A model generated the notes under the pieces. It ran no database searches. It had not been told where the DNA came from and saw nothing but the letters and a program-made list of their open reading frames with translations. DNA of 64,000 nucleotides. It comes from Pseudomonadota bacterium. GTDB lineage: Bacteria > Pseudomonadota > Gammaproteobacteria > Burkholderiales > Burkholderiaceae_C. How positions within the stretch are numbered: position 1 is the stretch's first letter; each line of letters starts with the position of its first letter. Made by a program: the position numbers and the translations under genes. Of the stretch, positions 28,141 through 37,512 are shown piece after piece. Location: assembly GCA_021819435.1 (NCBI GenBank), contig JAKARB010000015.1, forward strand, positions 53,710-117,709. Reading direction: 5' to 3'.

Positions 28141-28174
28141 AAAGCCCGCAGACTCATGCCGAGTCGGCGGGCTG
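28141..28174 (-). terminator. Terminator or attenuator between tRNA-Trp and secE
   Basis: On the minus strand a long stem AGCCCGC ... GCGGGCT with an inner GACTC/GAGTC pair is followed by TTTTG. It ends 33 bases before secE, so secE-nusG must depend on readthrough or a nearby promoter that I could not identify. Confidence 0.75.
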
Positions 28175-28216
28175 CTGCAGGACAGCGGATCAGCCGGAGC
28201 TGACGCGAGGGTCAGG

Positions 28217-28292
28217 TGGCAGGGGCAGAGGGAATCGAACCCCCAACCTTCGGTTTTGGAGACCGACGCTCTGCCAATTGAGCTATACCCCT
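28217..28292 (-). tRNA. tRNA-Trp (anticodon CCA)
   Basis: The 76 bases fold as a standard cloverleaf: acceptor AGGGGTA, anticodon loop TCTCCAAAA, T-loop GTTCGATTC and an encoded CCA end. It sits between tuf and secE, the usual betaproteobacterial position. Confidence 0.95.
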
Positions 28293-28316
28293 AAACCCTC
28301 GAAAGAGACGAGCAGT

Positions 28317-29507
<1,191 letters not shown>

Positions 29508-29511
29508 GTTT

Positions 29512-29526
29512 ATCGCTCCTAGCGAT
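29512..29526 (-). promoter_or_regulatory. Hairpin over the ribosome binding site of tuf copy 2
   Basis: On the minus strand ATCGCT-AGG-AGCGAT forms a perfect 6-bp inverted repeat that includes the AGGAG ribosome site, about 5 bases before the ATG. The 3-base loop makes a stable hairpin possible but tight. Copy 1 lacks it. Confidence 0.4.
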
Positions 29527-29559
29527 CCTGAAGTAGGGAAAGAAAAGGAAAGAGGGGTG

Positions 29560-29634
<75 letters not shown>

Positions 29635-29752
29635 ATCGACACGGGTATGGGATCGGGTGATGAACCCAGACCCGTGTCGACCTGACACAGCCCCCGCCAT
29701 TCCGGCGAAGACCGCGATGGTATCACGCTGACGATGACAGAACCTTGACCAG

Positions 29753-29826
29753 TGGAGCGGGAGACGGGAATCGAACCCGCGTCATTAGCTTGGAAGGCTA
29801 AGGTTCTACCATTGAACTACTCCCGC
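29753..29826 (-). tRNA. tRNA-Gly (anticodon TCC)
   Basis: The 74 bases give a cloverleaf with acceptor GCGGGAG / CTCCCGC, anticodon loop CTTCCAA and encoded CCA. It lies between tRNA-Thr and tRNA-Tyr. Confidence 0.95.
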
Positions 29827-29900
29827 TCGGGAGTCATTCCGCTGCCCGCACACACACACGTTGAACAACGCTGCGTGGCGTTCAGCAAAGCAGGTTTGCC

Positions 29901-29986
29901 TGGTGGAGGAGGCTGGATTCGAACCAGCGTAGGCGTAAGCCAACAGATTTACAGTCTGCCCCCTTTAGCCACTCGGGCACCCCTCC
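29901..29986 (-). tRNA. tRNA-Tyr (anticodon GTA)
   Basis: The 86-base class II tRNA has a long variable arm, acceptor GGAGGGG / CTCCTCC with one G-T pair, anticodon loop CTGTAAA and encoded CCA. It is the first gene of the tRNA-tuf unit. Confidence 0.95.
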
Positions 29987-30000
29987 AAGGCAAGCCCTAG

Positions 30001-30030
30001 ACTTTAGCACAGGCTTTCAAGCGTTCGCAA
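30001..30030 (-). promoter_or_regulatory. Probable promoter of the tRNA-Tyr/Gly/Thr-tuf unit
   Basis: On the minus strand TTGCGA (30025-30030), 18 bases and TAAAGT (30001-30006) are followed by CTA and GGGCTTGCC. It lies 14 bases before the tRNA-Tyr 5' end, a sensible tRNA promoter distance. Confidence 0.7.
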
Positions 30031-30102
30031 GCTGCGTGGCGAAAATTCACCTCACCATGCCAACAACACATGGCCGGGTCGGACACGCGCGAACCGATGT
30101 GT

Positions 30103-31167
30103 TCAGGGCACCACAGGCATCGCTACCACCGGAGCGCGACGCGCCAAGACGGGCGACTCGACCCAGCGCCACGAGGCCCATGCAATCAGCCCCACGAGCA
30201 CCGCAGCCAGCAAGGCAGTGGGCCATGGCGCTTGCTGAAAGAGGCCGAGGCTGACCAAAGTCTGGATGACGGGGAAATGCCACAGGTAGATGCCGTAAGA
30301 CAGATCGTGGCGAAGCGCCAGCGCGGGGCGCGATCGCACGCCCACCGCGAGCCAGCTCACGAAGGCCGCGAGGCAGGCGGGAACCAGCACATCGGGCCAG
30401 TCGGCGCCTTCGGTGCGAGGGCCATCGAGCCAACTCAGGCAGACCAGGCCGATCAAACCACCCAAGCCCCATGCAGCACCCCAGCGAGCCACGCGTTCAC
30501 GCGCGCACCAAGCCCAGGCGCCAGCCAGGAAGTACATGAGCTGACCTGGCATTTGCTTGGCGATTTCATGGCCGACCGGGCGGCCTGAGTGCACCGCCCA
30601 ATCGGTGAAATAAGTCCACCAGCACGCTGACAGCACATAGCCGATCAACAGCACCGGGGTCGCCCCCCAGCGCCTGACAGCACCCATGAAAAAAGGCACC
30701 ACGGCGTAGAACATCAGCTCGACCTTGATCGTCCAAAGCGCGCCGTTGACGGCGCCGGGCAAGGGGTTGCCGGTGAACACACCAGGCAGTCCCGGCTGCA
30801 AGAAGTTGAGGAAGGTGAGGTTGGCCACCAAGTGGCGCCACCACGCCGGCGCGCTGAAATAGGCGCGCCAGCCTTCGGTCGAGAGCAGCACACCGCCCAC
30901 GGCACACACCAGCACCACGAAGACGTACGCAGGCACGATGCGGCGCAGCCGGCGCTCGGCATACGGACGCCAACCGGGCCGCAAGTCCCAGCTCATGCTG
31001 ACCAGGTAGCCGCTGAGGACGAAGAAGACCGGCAGGCCAAACTGCAGGGGCAACCAGCCCAGCCAGCGCTCGAAGGTGGGCAAGCGAGTGAGGTCGATGA
31101 GGTGCAGCATGGCCACGGCAGCAGCGGCAGCCAGGCGCAGGACATCGAAGTGGTTGGCGCGTTTCAT
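30103..31167 (-). CDS. Acyltransferase 3 family membrane protein
   Basis: This 354-residue, roughly ten-helix protein starts MKRANHFDVLRLAAAAAVAM, with the conserved His of the family in AMLHLIDL and the R/Y-rich GWRPYAERRLRRIVPAYV loop. Acyltransferase 3 (OafA/WecH type) enzymes add acetyl or other acyl groups to sugars on the periplasmic side. It is the last gene of the minus-strand polysaccharide locus and probably decorates that polymer or its lipid-linked repeat. Confidence 0.88.
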   Translation of the reverse strand: MKRANHFDVLRLAAAAAVAMLHLIDLTRLPTFERWLGWLPLQFGLPVFFVLSGYLVSMSWDLRPGWRPYAERRLRRIVPAYVFVVLVCAVGGVLLSTEGWRAYFSAPAWWRHLVANLTFLNFLQPGLPGVFTGNPLPGAVNGALWTIKVELMFYAVVPFFMGAVRRWGATPVLLIGYVLSACWWTYFTDWAVHSGRPVGHEIAKQMPGQLMYFLAGAWAWCARERVARWGAAWGLGGLIGLVCLSWLDGPRTEGADWPDVLVPACLAAFVSWLAVGVRSRPALALRHDLSYGIYLWHFPVIQTLVSLGLFQQAPWPTALLAAVLVGLIAWASWRWVESPVLARRAPVVAMPVVP

Positions 31168-31214
31168 GTCAGCCTCATCAACAGCAACAGGCTCAGACTC
31201 GGTTCAAGGCAGGT

Positions 31215-32636
31215 TCATGGCGCCACCGATGGACGCCAAGGGCGCAACACGGCGGCCACCAGGCCCAGGCACAACATCCCGGCCACCGTGGCCACGGCGA
31301 GCCTGCTCAGCGGCTCTGCGGGCAGGCTGCCCAGACTCAACCACCCCGCAACCAAAGGCAAGGCCGACACGAGCACGAGCCGGGCCAGGTTCACGCGCGG
31401 CCACAAGCCGTTGTGGTGCAGCAGCAGGGCGCCGGTGACGGCCACGCCGATGAGCGTGGCTGCGGCCAACCCCATCAAGCCGAAGGCCCAGGCGAGCAAA
31501 GGCATGGCAACGGCCTGTGCAAGGCTGCCCGCCAGGTCGCAAGCGAAGGGCAGGCGCGTGTCGCCCGCAGCGTGGCAATAGCGTGCCAGCAAGGCATTCC
31601 AGCCGGCAACGACCAGCGCGACGGCGTACCAGCCCAGCAGCGGTGCAAGGCGCTGCGTGCCGCTCACGCCAGGAAACAAGAGGGCGACCAGCGCTGGGGC
31701 CGACATCAACAGGCCGAGCGCCGCTGGCGTGGTGATGAGCGTGCTGGCCGCCAGGCCTTGGCGCAACAGGGGCTCGCGGTCGGCCGCCTGCCCCCGGCTC
31801 ATCAGACCCAGCAGCACTTGGCTGACCGCCGTGAGCGCCACCAGTGGCAGGTTTGCGAGCTTGCGCGCGAGGTTGAGCAGCGTGATGACGCCATCGCCCA
31901 GGTAGGAAGCCACGATGCGCTCGAGCAGCGCGACACCCTGCCCGGTCAACGCGCTGCCAAGCAGCGGGGCCACCTGTGCGCCCATCTGCCGCATGAGGGG
32001 GCCGGACCAGCGCAGCTCGCGCCAGTTCAAGCCCAGCCGGCGCATGTCGGGCAAGAGGATGAGCGCGCTGAACACGGCACCACCGACGAAGCTCCACGCC
32101 ACGGCCGTCTCGGTGCAGTCGCGGCCCAACCAAGCCAGGCAGATGACGGCAGGCAGGTTATAGGCCAACGAAGCGAAACCCGACAGCAGGTAGCGCCCCT
32201 CGGCGTGCAGGGGCATGGACCAGGCCGCCTGCAAAACGAAGGCAGGCAGCGTCCAGGCCAGCGCCGACAAGGCCTGTTCTGCGGCCACGAGATGGGCTTC
32301 GTCCAGACCCGGGCCGATGAGACGCAGCAGCACATCGCGCGCCAGCCAGCACAGCACGGCCAACAACGCGCCCACGCTCGCCATGCCGAAGGTGAAGCGT
32401 GAGAGCTGCGCAGGTCGATCAGACGGTGGCACGCCCTGCCACCAGGCCATGGCGGCCGATGACATCAGGCCACCGCCCAGCATCATGCGCACCGCTTCGG
32501 GCAGGAACAGGGCCACGAGGAACGCGTCGGTGCGGGCACCCGCGCCCCAGTTGTGCACCAGTTGCCATTCACGGCCCAGGCCCGCAGCCAGACCGGCCAC
32601 GGTGACCAGGGTGAGGGCGCCGGAGGCTCCAAGCAT
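31215..32636 (-). CDS. MurJ/MVF-family lipid-linked oligosaccharide flippase
   Basis: The 473-residue protein has about 13-14 hydrophobic helices. Its N-terminus, GREWQLVHNWGAGARTDAFL then ALFLPEAVRMMLGGG, follows the MurJ pattern of Arg, GAG..TDAF and LP..R...GG. In this locus, next to a polymerase/ligase and glycosyltransferases, it most likely flips the undecaprenyl-linked repeat unit in place of a classical Wzx. It could alternatively be a MurJ paralogue with lipid II activity. It lies 16 bases after the acetyltransferase gene. Confidence 0.8.
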   Translation of the reverse strand: MLGASGALTLVTVAGLAAGLGREWQLVHNWGAGARTDAFLVALFLPEAVRMMLGGGLMSSAAMAWWQGVPPSDRPAQLSRFTFGMASVGALLAVLCWLARDVLLRLIGPGLDEAHLVAAEQALSALAWTLPAFVLQAAWSMPLHAEGRYLLSGFASLAYNLPAVICLAWLGRDCTETAVAWSFVGGAVFSALILLPDMRRLGLNWRELRWSGPLMRQMGAQVAPLLGSALTGQGVALLERIVASYLGDGVITLLNLARKLANLPLVALTAVSQVLLGLMSRGQAADREPLLRQGLAASTLITTPAALGLLMSAPALVALLFPGVSGTQRLAPLLGWYAVALVVAGWNALLARYCHAAGDTRLPFACDLAGSLAQAVAMPLLAWAFGLMGLAAATLIGVAVTGALLLHHNGLWPRVNLARLVLVSALPLVAGWLSLGSLPAEPLSRLAVATVAGMLCLGLVAAVLRPWRPSVAP

Positions 32637-32652
32637 GTTCGTTCAGGCCGAA

Positions 32653-33480
32653 TCAGTGCAGGAAGGCGAACAAGCTGCGTGCGCCGACCTTGTAGTTGAG
32701 GTTGCGCGCACGCTGGCCCACCGGCTTGGCGCTGAAGCCAGCCACGATGGTGTAGGGCTCGACCTTCTTGCTCACCGTGGTGTTGGCCGAGATCACCGCG
32801 CCTTCGCCGATGTGCGAGCCTGGCAGCACGATGGCGCGCGACGTCACCCAGGCCCAGTCGTCAATGCGCACAGGCGCCGACACCGACCAGAACTCGGGCG
32901 CGTCCAGGTCATGGCCGCCGGCCACGATGAGCACGTGCGAGGCGATGGTGACGTGGTCGCCAATGGTCAGGCCCGAGCGCGCGTCGATCTGGCAATGCCA
33001 GCCGATGCAGGTGTCATCGCCGATGGTCAAGCTCTCGATGCCGATGACCTCGGTGTTGCGCCAGATCGAAGAGCCCTTGCCGATCTTCGCGCCGCCCAGG
33101 CGCAGCCAGTTCACGCGGATGGTGTGGCTGGGGATCTTGTTGACGAAGATGTTGTAGAGCTGCTCCCACACGCGGCGCATGCGGTCGACCAGCGTGGGCC
33201 AGTTCTTGCCGTAGTCGGGCAGCTTGCGGCCGGGCACCTCGTCGAACAAGGCGACAAACAGTTGCCGAGCCACGGGGTCGGCGATGCGCTTGCGGATGTC
33301 GAGCGATGCGATGTGGACCACCACGTCTTCGGGGCCCCTGCCCTGGCTCTCGAAGATGACGTTGTTGGCCAGGCACCAGTCGTAGGCGGCCTGCAACTGG
33401 GGCTCGGCCACACCCAGGCGGGAGGCGTACTCACCCAGCCGCTGGCGCACGTTGTTGCTGTGGTAGATGCGGTGTTTCAT
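32653..33480 (-). CDS. Hexapeptide-repeat (LbH) acetyltransferase
   Basis: The 275-residue protein has an alpha-helical N-terminal 115 residues (QLQAAYDWCLANNVIFESQG) and then a left-handed beta-helix with repeats such as IGKGSSIW, IGDDTCIGWHC, IGDHVTIAS and IGEGAVISAN. HVLIVAGGHDLDAPEFW holds the loop His typical of WcaF/NodL/maltose-type acetyltransferases. It probably O-acetylates the repeat unit in the cytoplasm. The ATG overlaps the stop of the upstream polymerase gene by four bases. Confidence 0.85.
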   Translation of the reverse strand: MKHRIYHSNNVRQRLGEYASRLGVAEPQLQAAYDWCLANNVIFESQGRGPEDVVVHIASLDIRKRIADPVARQLFVALFDEVPGRKLPDYGKNWPTLVDRMRRVWEQLYNIFVNKIPSHTIRVNWLRLGGAKIGKGSSIWRNTEVIGIESLTIGDDTCIGWHCQIDARSGLTIGDHVTIASHVLIVAGGHDLDAPEFWSVSAPVRIDDWAWVTSRAIVLPGSHIGEGAVISANTTVSKKVEPYTIVAGFSAKPVGQRARNLNYKVGARSLFAFLH

Positions 33481-34886
33481 GGTCGGGTCAAAGGTTGGGG
33501 CGACGATGACGGGACGGCGTCAGGCGTGCGGGCGTAATGCAAGCCCAAGGCGAACACCAGCCAAAACAGGGCGATGAGCACCTGCGTGAAACTGAAGTAG
33601 TGGTCGATGAAGCCGGTGGACAGCGCCGCCAGCACCGTGCCCACGGTGGCGATGCGCATGGCGTTGGCGCGGTCGACGCGCTCGAAGCGGCCCGGCAGGC
33701 GTACCTCGCGCCACCAGGAGCGCGTCACCACGATGAACAGCACCATGCCCGGCAGGCCCAGCTTGAACCAGTAGTTCAGCCACAGGTTGGAGATGCCGTA
33801 GACGTCTTTCTCGGGCGAGGATGCGGGCGTGTCGGCCTTGAAGCCCAGCCCCAATGGGTAGCGCAAGGCGTTCTCGGGGAAGCGCTTGTATTCCTCGAAG
33901 CGCACGCCAGTGCTCACGTCGTTGCTTGAGAACAGCGAGGCAAAACGCTGCTGCGCAGGAGGGTAAGTGGCCACGAAGATGGTGGCCAGCAGGCCCGCGA
34001 TGATCAAACCGCGCAGGGCATAAGGCGTGCGCTTGAAGGCCAGCCAGACGACGAACACGCCCATGGCCAGCAAGGCCCCGCGCGAGCCGCAGAACACGAT
34101 GCCAGCCAGCGAGGTCAAGGCCACGAACCAGCCCAGCGCACGGCGCCAACCCACGTTGGCCACGCCATAGAACATGCCCAGCGGCGCGGCCAGCAGCATG
34201 GCGCCGCCGGTGGAGTTGGGGTGCACCCAGGGCGAGGCCATGCGACCCGGGTCGGCGCCGAAGATGTCAGCGATGACCTCCGGGCGAGCGTACTGCAGCT
34301 TGGTCAGGAAGGGCACCATGAGTCGGGCATCCCGGCCGGCGAAGAAGAAGCCGAGCGAGATGCAGGCCAATGCCGCGAAGCCGATCAGCAAGCACAAGAT
34401 GACCTGCTCGCGTTCGCGCGGCGTGGGCGCGAGGATGGGCAGCAGCGCCACCGGCGAGACGTTGAGCAGGTAGCGCACCCAGTTGACCGGCCCAACGCCG
34501 TCACCTTCTGGGATGAACTGCCCCGCGATCAGCGGAACCATCGTCCAGCCCAGGAAGTAGGCGATCCGCCTTTCGGTGGGGCCAAATTTGATACCGGGCA
34601 GCGTGCCGGTAAGCCAGTGCCAGAACACGCCCGCCCAAGTCAGAGCCAGCAGCGCTTCGGAGGTGGTGATGCGCACGCCCAGCGAGATCGTCATCCACGG
34701 CAGGGCGGGCGCCAGCAGGCAGAACAGCAGGAAGCCACGCTTGGGGCTGCTGACGACGAACAGCAGCGCGGCCAGCGCCACCAGCGCGATGCCGCTGAGC
34801 ACCGGGGTGGTCAGCACCATCAGGGCGGCGAACAGCACGCCCAGCGAAACCGGGAGGATCAGCGAGCCGCCGACGCCTTGCGACAT
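33477..34886 (-). CDS. O-antigen ligase/Wzy-type polymerase family protein
   Basis: This 469-residue membrane protein has about 11-12 helices. It has the long periplasmic loop of the Wzy_C/WaaL family (about residues 320-390, with ENALRYPLGLGFKADTPASS and YGISNLWLNYWFKLGLPGMV) and the GSRGALLAMGVF segment common in O-antigen ligases. Given its neighbours it is the best candidate for the polymerase of the exopolysaccharide, although ligase activity cannot be excluded. It shares one base with the stop of the GT4 gene upstream. Confidence 0.82.
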   Translation of the reverse strand: MSQGVGGSLILPVSLGVLFAALMVLTTPVLSGIALVALAALLFVVSSPKRGFLLFCLLAPALPWMTISLGVRITTSEALLALTWAGVFWHWLTGTLPGIKFGPTERRIAYFLGWTMVPLIAGQFIPEGDGVGPVNWVRYLLNVSPVALLPILAPTPREREQVILCLLIGFAALACISLGFFFAGRDARLMVPFLTKLQYARPEVIADIFGADPGRMASPWVHPNSTGGAMLLAAPLGMFYGVANVGWRRALGWFVALTSLAGIVFCGSRGALLAMGVFVVWLAFKRTPYALRGLIIAGLLATIFVATYPPAQQRFASLFSSNDVSTGVRFEEYKRFPENALRYPLGLGFKADTPASSPEKDVYGISNLWLNYWFKLGLPGMVLFIVVTRSWWREVRLPGRFERVDRANAMRIATVGTVLAALSTGFIDHYFSFTQVLIALFWLVFALGLHYARTPDAVPSSSPQPLTRP

Positions 34887-36118
34887 CAGCAGACCTCGCG
34901 GGTCGGGCGCTCACCCGCCAGCACCGACGCGTAGACGCCTTCGAGCTGCGCGGCCACCGCAGACCAATCGAACTCGGCCTGAACCAAGGCGCGGGCATCT
35001 TGACCCATGGCCCGCGCAGCATCAGGGTTGTCCAAGACCTGGCGCAGCGCCTGGGCCATGGCTTCGGGCGTGTCGGCGATGAGGGCATGGCGGCCGTCGG
35101 CGACGGGCAGGCCCGAGAGGCCCTCGCGCGTGGAAACGATGGGCAGGCCCGCCGCCATGGCTTCGAGCACCTTGAGCTTGGAGCCGCCACCAAAGCGCAG
35201 CGGGGCCATGAACACGGCACTGCGGGCCTGCACCTCGGTGAGGTCGGGCACATAGCCGCGCCACTCGATGCGCTCGTCGGGGAAGCGCTTGGCCCACGCT
35301 TCGGGCATGCCATGGCCGCAGATGCGAAAACGCACGTCGGGCGACGCAGCCCAGACCTTGGGCGCGATCTCACCGAGCGCCCACTCGACGGCATCGACGT
35401 TCGGCGCGTATTCATAGTTGCCCAGAAAGAGCACCGTGCGCGAAGCCGGGTCGTGGCGCACGGCGGCGAAGGCGCGCGTGTCCACGCCATTGCTGACGAC
35501 GTGGGTGGGCCGCCCGTTGCCGATGACACCAAGCTGACCGGCGTCGGACTCGGTGACGGCCACGATGGCGCTGGCCTGGGCGAGCACGTGGCGCTCCCAG
35601 CGGCGGGCGCGGCGCTGGTCCCACGCAGCCAAGCCGCGCATCCACACCGGCCACTTGCCATAGGTGGCCGCGCCCAGGGCCGACTCGACATTGTGCTCGG
35701 TGATGACGAAGCGCTGCCGATGCCGGCGCAGAGCCTGTTCGAAGGGCTGGAAGCCGTAGCTGTGCTCGACCTGGACGATGTCCCACCTCTGCTCAGCCAG
35801 CAGGCGCTCGAAGCGCGCGCTCAGTGCCGGCGCGTGGCCGTTGATGGTGGTCAGCAGGGGCTGGCGCGAGGTGGCCGCACGCCACAGCGTGGCCGGGTGC
35901 TTGAGCGGCCGGCGCGGCAACACGATGACCTCTTCGGCCAGCGCGCCCAGCACGCGTCGCGTGGCCTCGTCGGCCGGCGTCTTGGACTGGATGAGCAGGG
36001 TGAGCCGGTGGCCGCGCGCCGCCATCTCGCGGATGAGGTTGAACTGCCGCGACTTACCGCCGCTGGTCACGGGCCAGGGCAGGTAGGGCAGGGTCCAGAG
36101 GATGCGCAGGGGCTTCAC
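34886..36118 (-). CDS. Glycosyltransferase family 4, GT-B fold
   Basis: The 410-residue reading starts at GTG 36118, which overlaps the stop of the glycosidase gene (GTGA) and gives VKPLRILWTLPYLPWPVTSGG, a normal GT4 N-terminus. A longer open frame to 36406 reads out-of-character Pro/Arg-rich sequence and is rejected. The nucleotide-sugar part has VVSNGVDTRAF, a GNYEYAPNVDAVEW segment and the APLRFGGGSKLKVLEAMAAG block with the retaining GT4 Glu. It adds one sugar of the repeat unit on the cytoplasmic side. Confidence 0.88.
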   Translation of the reverse strand: MKPLRILWTLPYLPWPVTSGGKSRQFNLIREMAARGHRLTLLIQSKTPADEATRRVLGALAEEVIVLPRRPLKHPATLWRAATSRQPLLTTINGHAPALSARFERLLAEQRWDIVQVEHSYGFQPFEQALRRHRQRFVITEHNVESALGAATYGKWPVWMRGLAAWDQRRARRWERHVLAQASAIVAVTESDAGQLGVIGNGRPTHVVSNGVDTRAFAAVRHDPASRTVLFLGNYEYAPNVDAVEWALGEIAPKVWAASPDVRFRICGHGMPEAWAKRFPDERIEWRGYVPDLTEVQARSAVFMAPLRFGGGSKLKVLEAMAAGLPIVSTREGLSGLPVADGRHALIADTPEAMAQALRQVLDNPDAARAMGQDARALVQAEFDWSAVAAQLEGVYASVLAGERPTREVC

Positions 36119-37512
36119 GATTGCCCCGAAGATGGCGTCGAAGGCTGCACGAGGATCTGCAAGCCAGGCTCCAAGGTCAGGCGCAGCTTGCCCTGGCTCG
36201 GCTGGAGCGTGACCTGCCGCCCCGACACCGGGTGGTGCAGCACCGCCGATTTTCCCTGCGCGGCGATGCGCACTTCGGCTTTCTTCTCGGCCCATGTCAT
36301 CCACAGACGAGAGCCATCGGGGCGGCGCCAGCCGATGCTGACCAGGCCCTCGGGCGAGTCGCCCTGGATGGCCGGCGGCGTGTCGGGCTCCAGGCGCGGG
36401 CCGCAAACCTGCAGGAAGCGCTTGAGCGCATGGAACACGGGCTTGGGCTCGCCATTGAGGCGCAACAGGCCGTAGTGCTGGTCGCGCTCTGAGGCGCGCG
36501 AGTCGAGGTCGGACAGCGTGAAGAGGAAGACCTTGTCGTAGTCGAGCGCGGCCATCAGGGCCAGGCGCTTCAAGGTGTGGTCGGCCTGGCCGTCTTCACC
36601 GACGATGGGTTGCTCTTCGACCGGGCCCTTGTAGCTGGACCAGCCCCACTCGGTGGCCCAGATCTGCTTGACACCGGCCGCACGCAGCCACTGGTGCGCG
36701 GGCACCACGCGCTTGACGAAATCGCGGGCGTCGGCATCCGAGCCTTCGGCCTTCGTGGTGTACGGGTGATACGCCACCGTCACGTCGAGGTTGAAGGCGC
36801 CCAGGCGACCGAGCTTCTCGATCATCAACCCGCTGCCGTCGCCCATCTCGCTGAAATAGGCCATGCCGGCCATGGCGATGGGCTTGCCAGGCACCGTGGC
36901 GCGCAGGCCTTGAACCGAGGCGAGCAGCATGCGGCCATAGCCTTCAGGGTCCGGCTTGGGCGCCCAAAAGCCAATGATGTTGGGCTCGTTCCAGACCTGC
37001 CAGACGTTGACCTGCGGGTAGCGCTTGGCCACCTGCATCAGGCGCTGAGCGTACAGGCGCGGGTCGCGCGGCGGGAACTTGTCGAAGTAGCGCTCGTACT
37101 TGTCGCCGGCCTCGACCGACGAGGCGAAGCGCGGCGTGCCCACCATGTAGACGATGCTCTTGAGGCCGCTGTCGTCCACCAACTTCATCATGCGGTCGAT
37201 GGGCGCGAGGTCGAACTGGCCTTCTTTCGGCTCCAGCAGCATCCAGTGCAGGCCCAGGCGCACCCAGTTCAGACCCAGCTCCTTCATGCGCTGCACCTGG
37301 CGCGCCGCCACATCGGGCGGGAACCATTGCAGTTGCGCGTTCAAGCCGAGGAAGTCCTGCCAGACCACCGCACGCGCGGGTTTGAGCACCTGATCGGGCA
37401 GCTTCTGCCACGGCCACGCGGCCCAGCCTGTCGCCGAGGCGGTGACGGCTGTGAGCGCACCGGTCGCCCGCAGCAAGCTTCGCCTGTCCAGCGGCGTGCC
37501 GGGTTCGCTCAT
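36115..37512 (-). CDS. Tat-exported PslG-like glycoside hydrolase (clan GH-A)
   Basis: The 465-residue protein starts at 37512 with a twin-arginine signal: MSEPGTPLDRRSLLRATGAL then a hydrophobic stretch. A TIM-barrel follows with Glu176 in WQVWNEPN (acid/base) and Glu288 in WATEWGWSS (nucleophile), 112 residues apart. The pattern and context match PslG-type endoglycosidases (GH39-like) encoded inside exopolysaccharide loci, which trim polymer in the periplasm. A small beta-domain (about residues 390-460) ends the protein. Its stop overlaps the GT4 start, so the two are coupled. Confidence 0.85.
   Translation of the reverse strand: MSEPGTPLDRRSLLRATGALTAVTASATGWAAWPWQKLPDQVLKPARAVVWQDFLGLNAQLQWFPPDVAARQVQRMKELGLNWVRLGLHWMLLEPKEGQFDLAPIDRMMKLVDDSGLKSIVYMVGTPRFASSVEAGDKYERYFDKFPPRDPRLYAQRLMQVAKRYPQVNVWQVWNEPNIIGFWAPKPDPEGYGRMLLASVQGLRATVPGKPIAMAGMAYFSEMGDGSGLMIEKLGRLGAFNLDVTVAYHPYTTKAEGSDADARDFVKRVVPAHQWLRAAGVKQIWATEWGWSSYKGPVEEQPIVGEDGQADHTLKRLALMAALDYDKVFLFTLSDLDSRASERDQHYGLLRLNGEPKPVFHALKRFLQVCGPRLEPDTPPAIQGDSPEGLVSIGWRRPDGSRLWMTWAEKKAEVRIAAQGKSAVLHHPVSGRQVTLQPSQGKLRLTLEPGLQILVQPSTPSSGQS

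Noticed and set aside
36119..36406. N-terminal extension of the first GT4 enzyme
   Set aside because: The extension is Pro/Arg-rich shadow sequence of the glycosidase gene; the GTG at 36118 overlapping the glycosidase stop gives a family-typical N-terminus.
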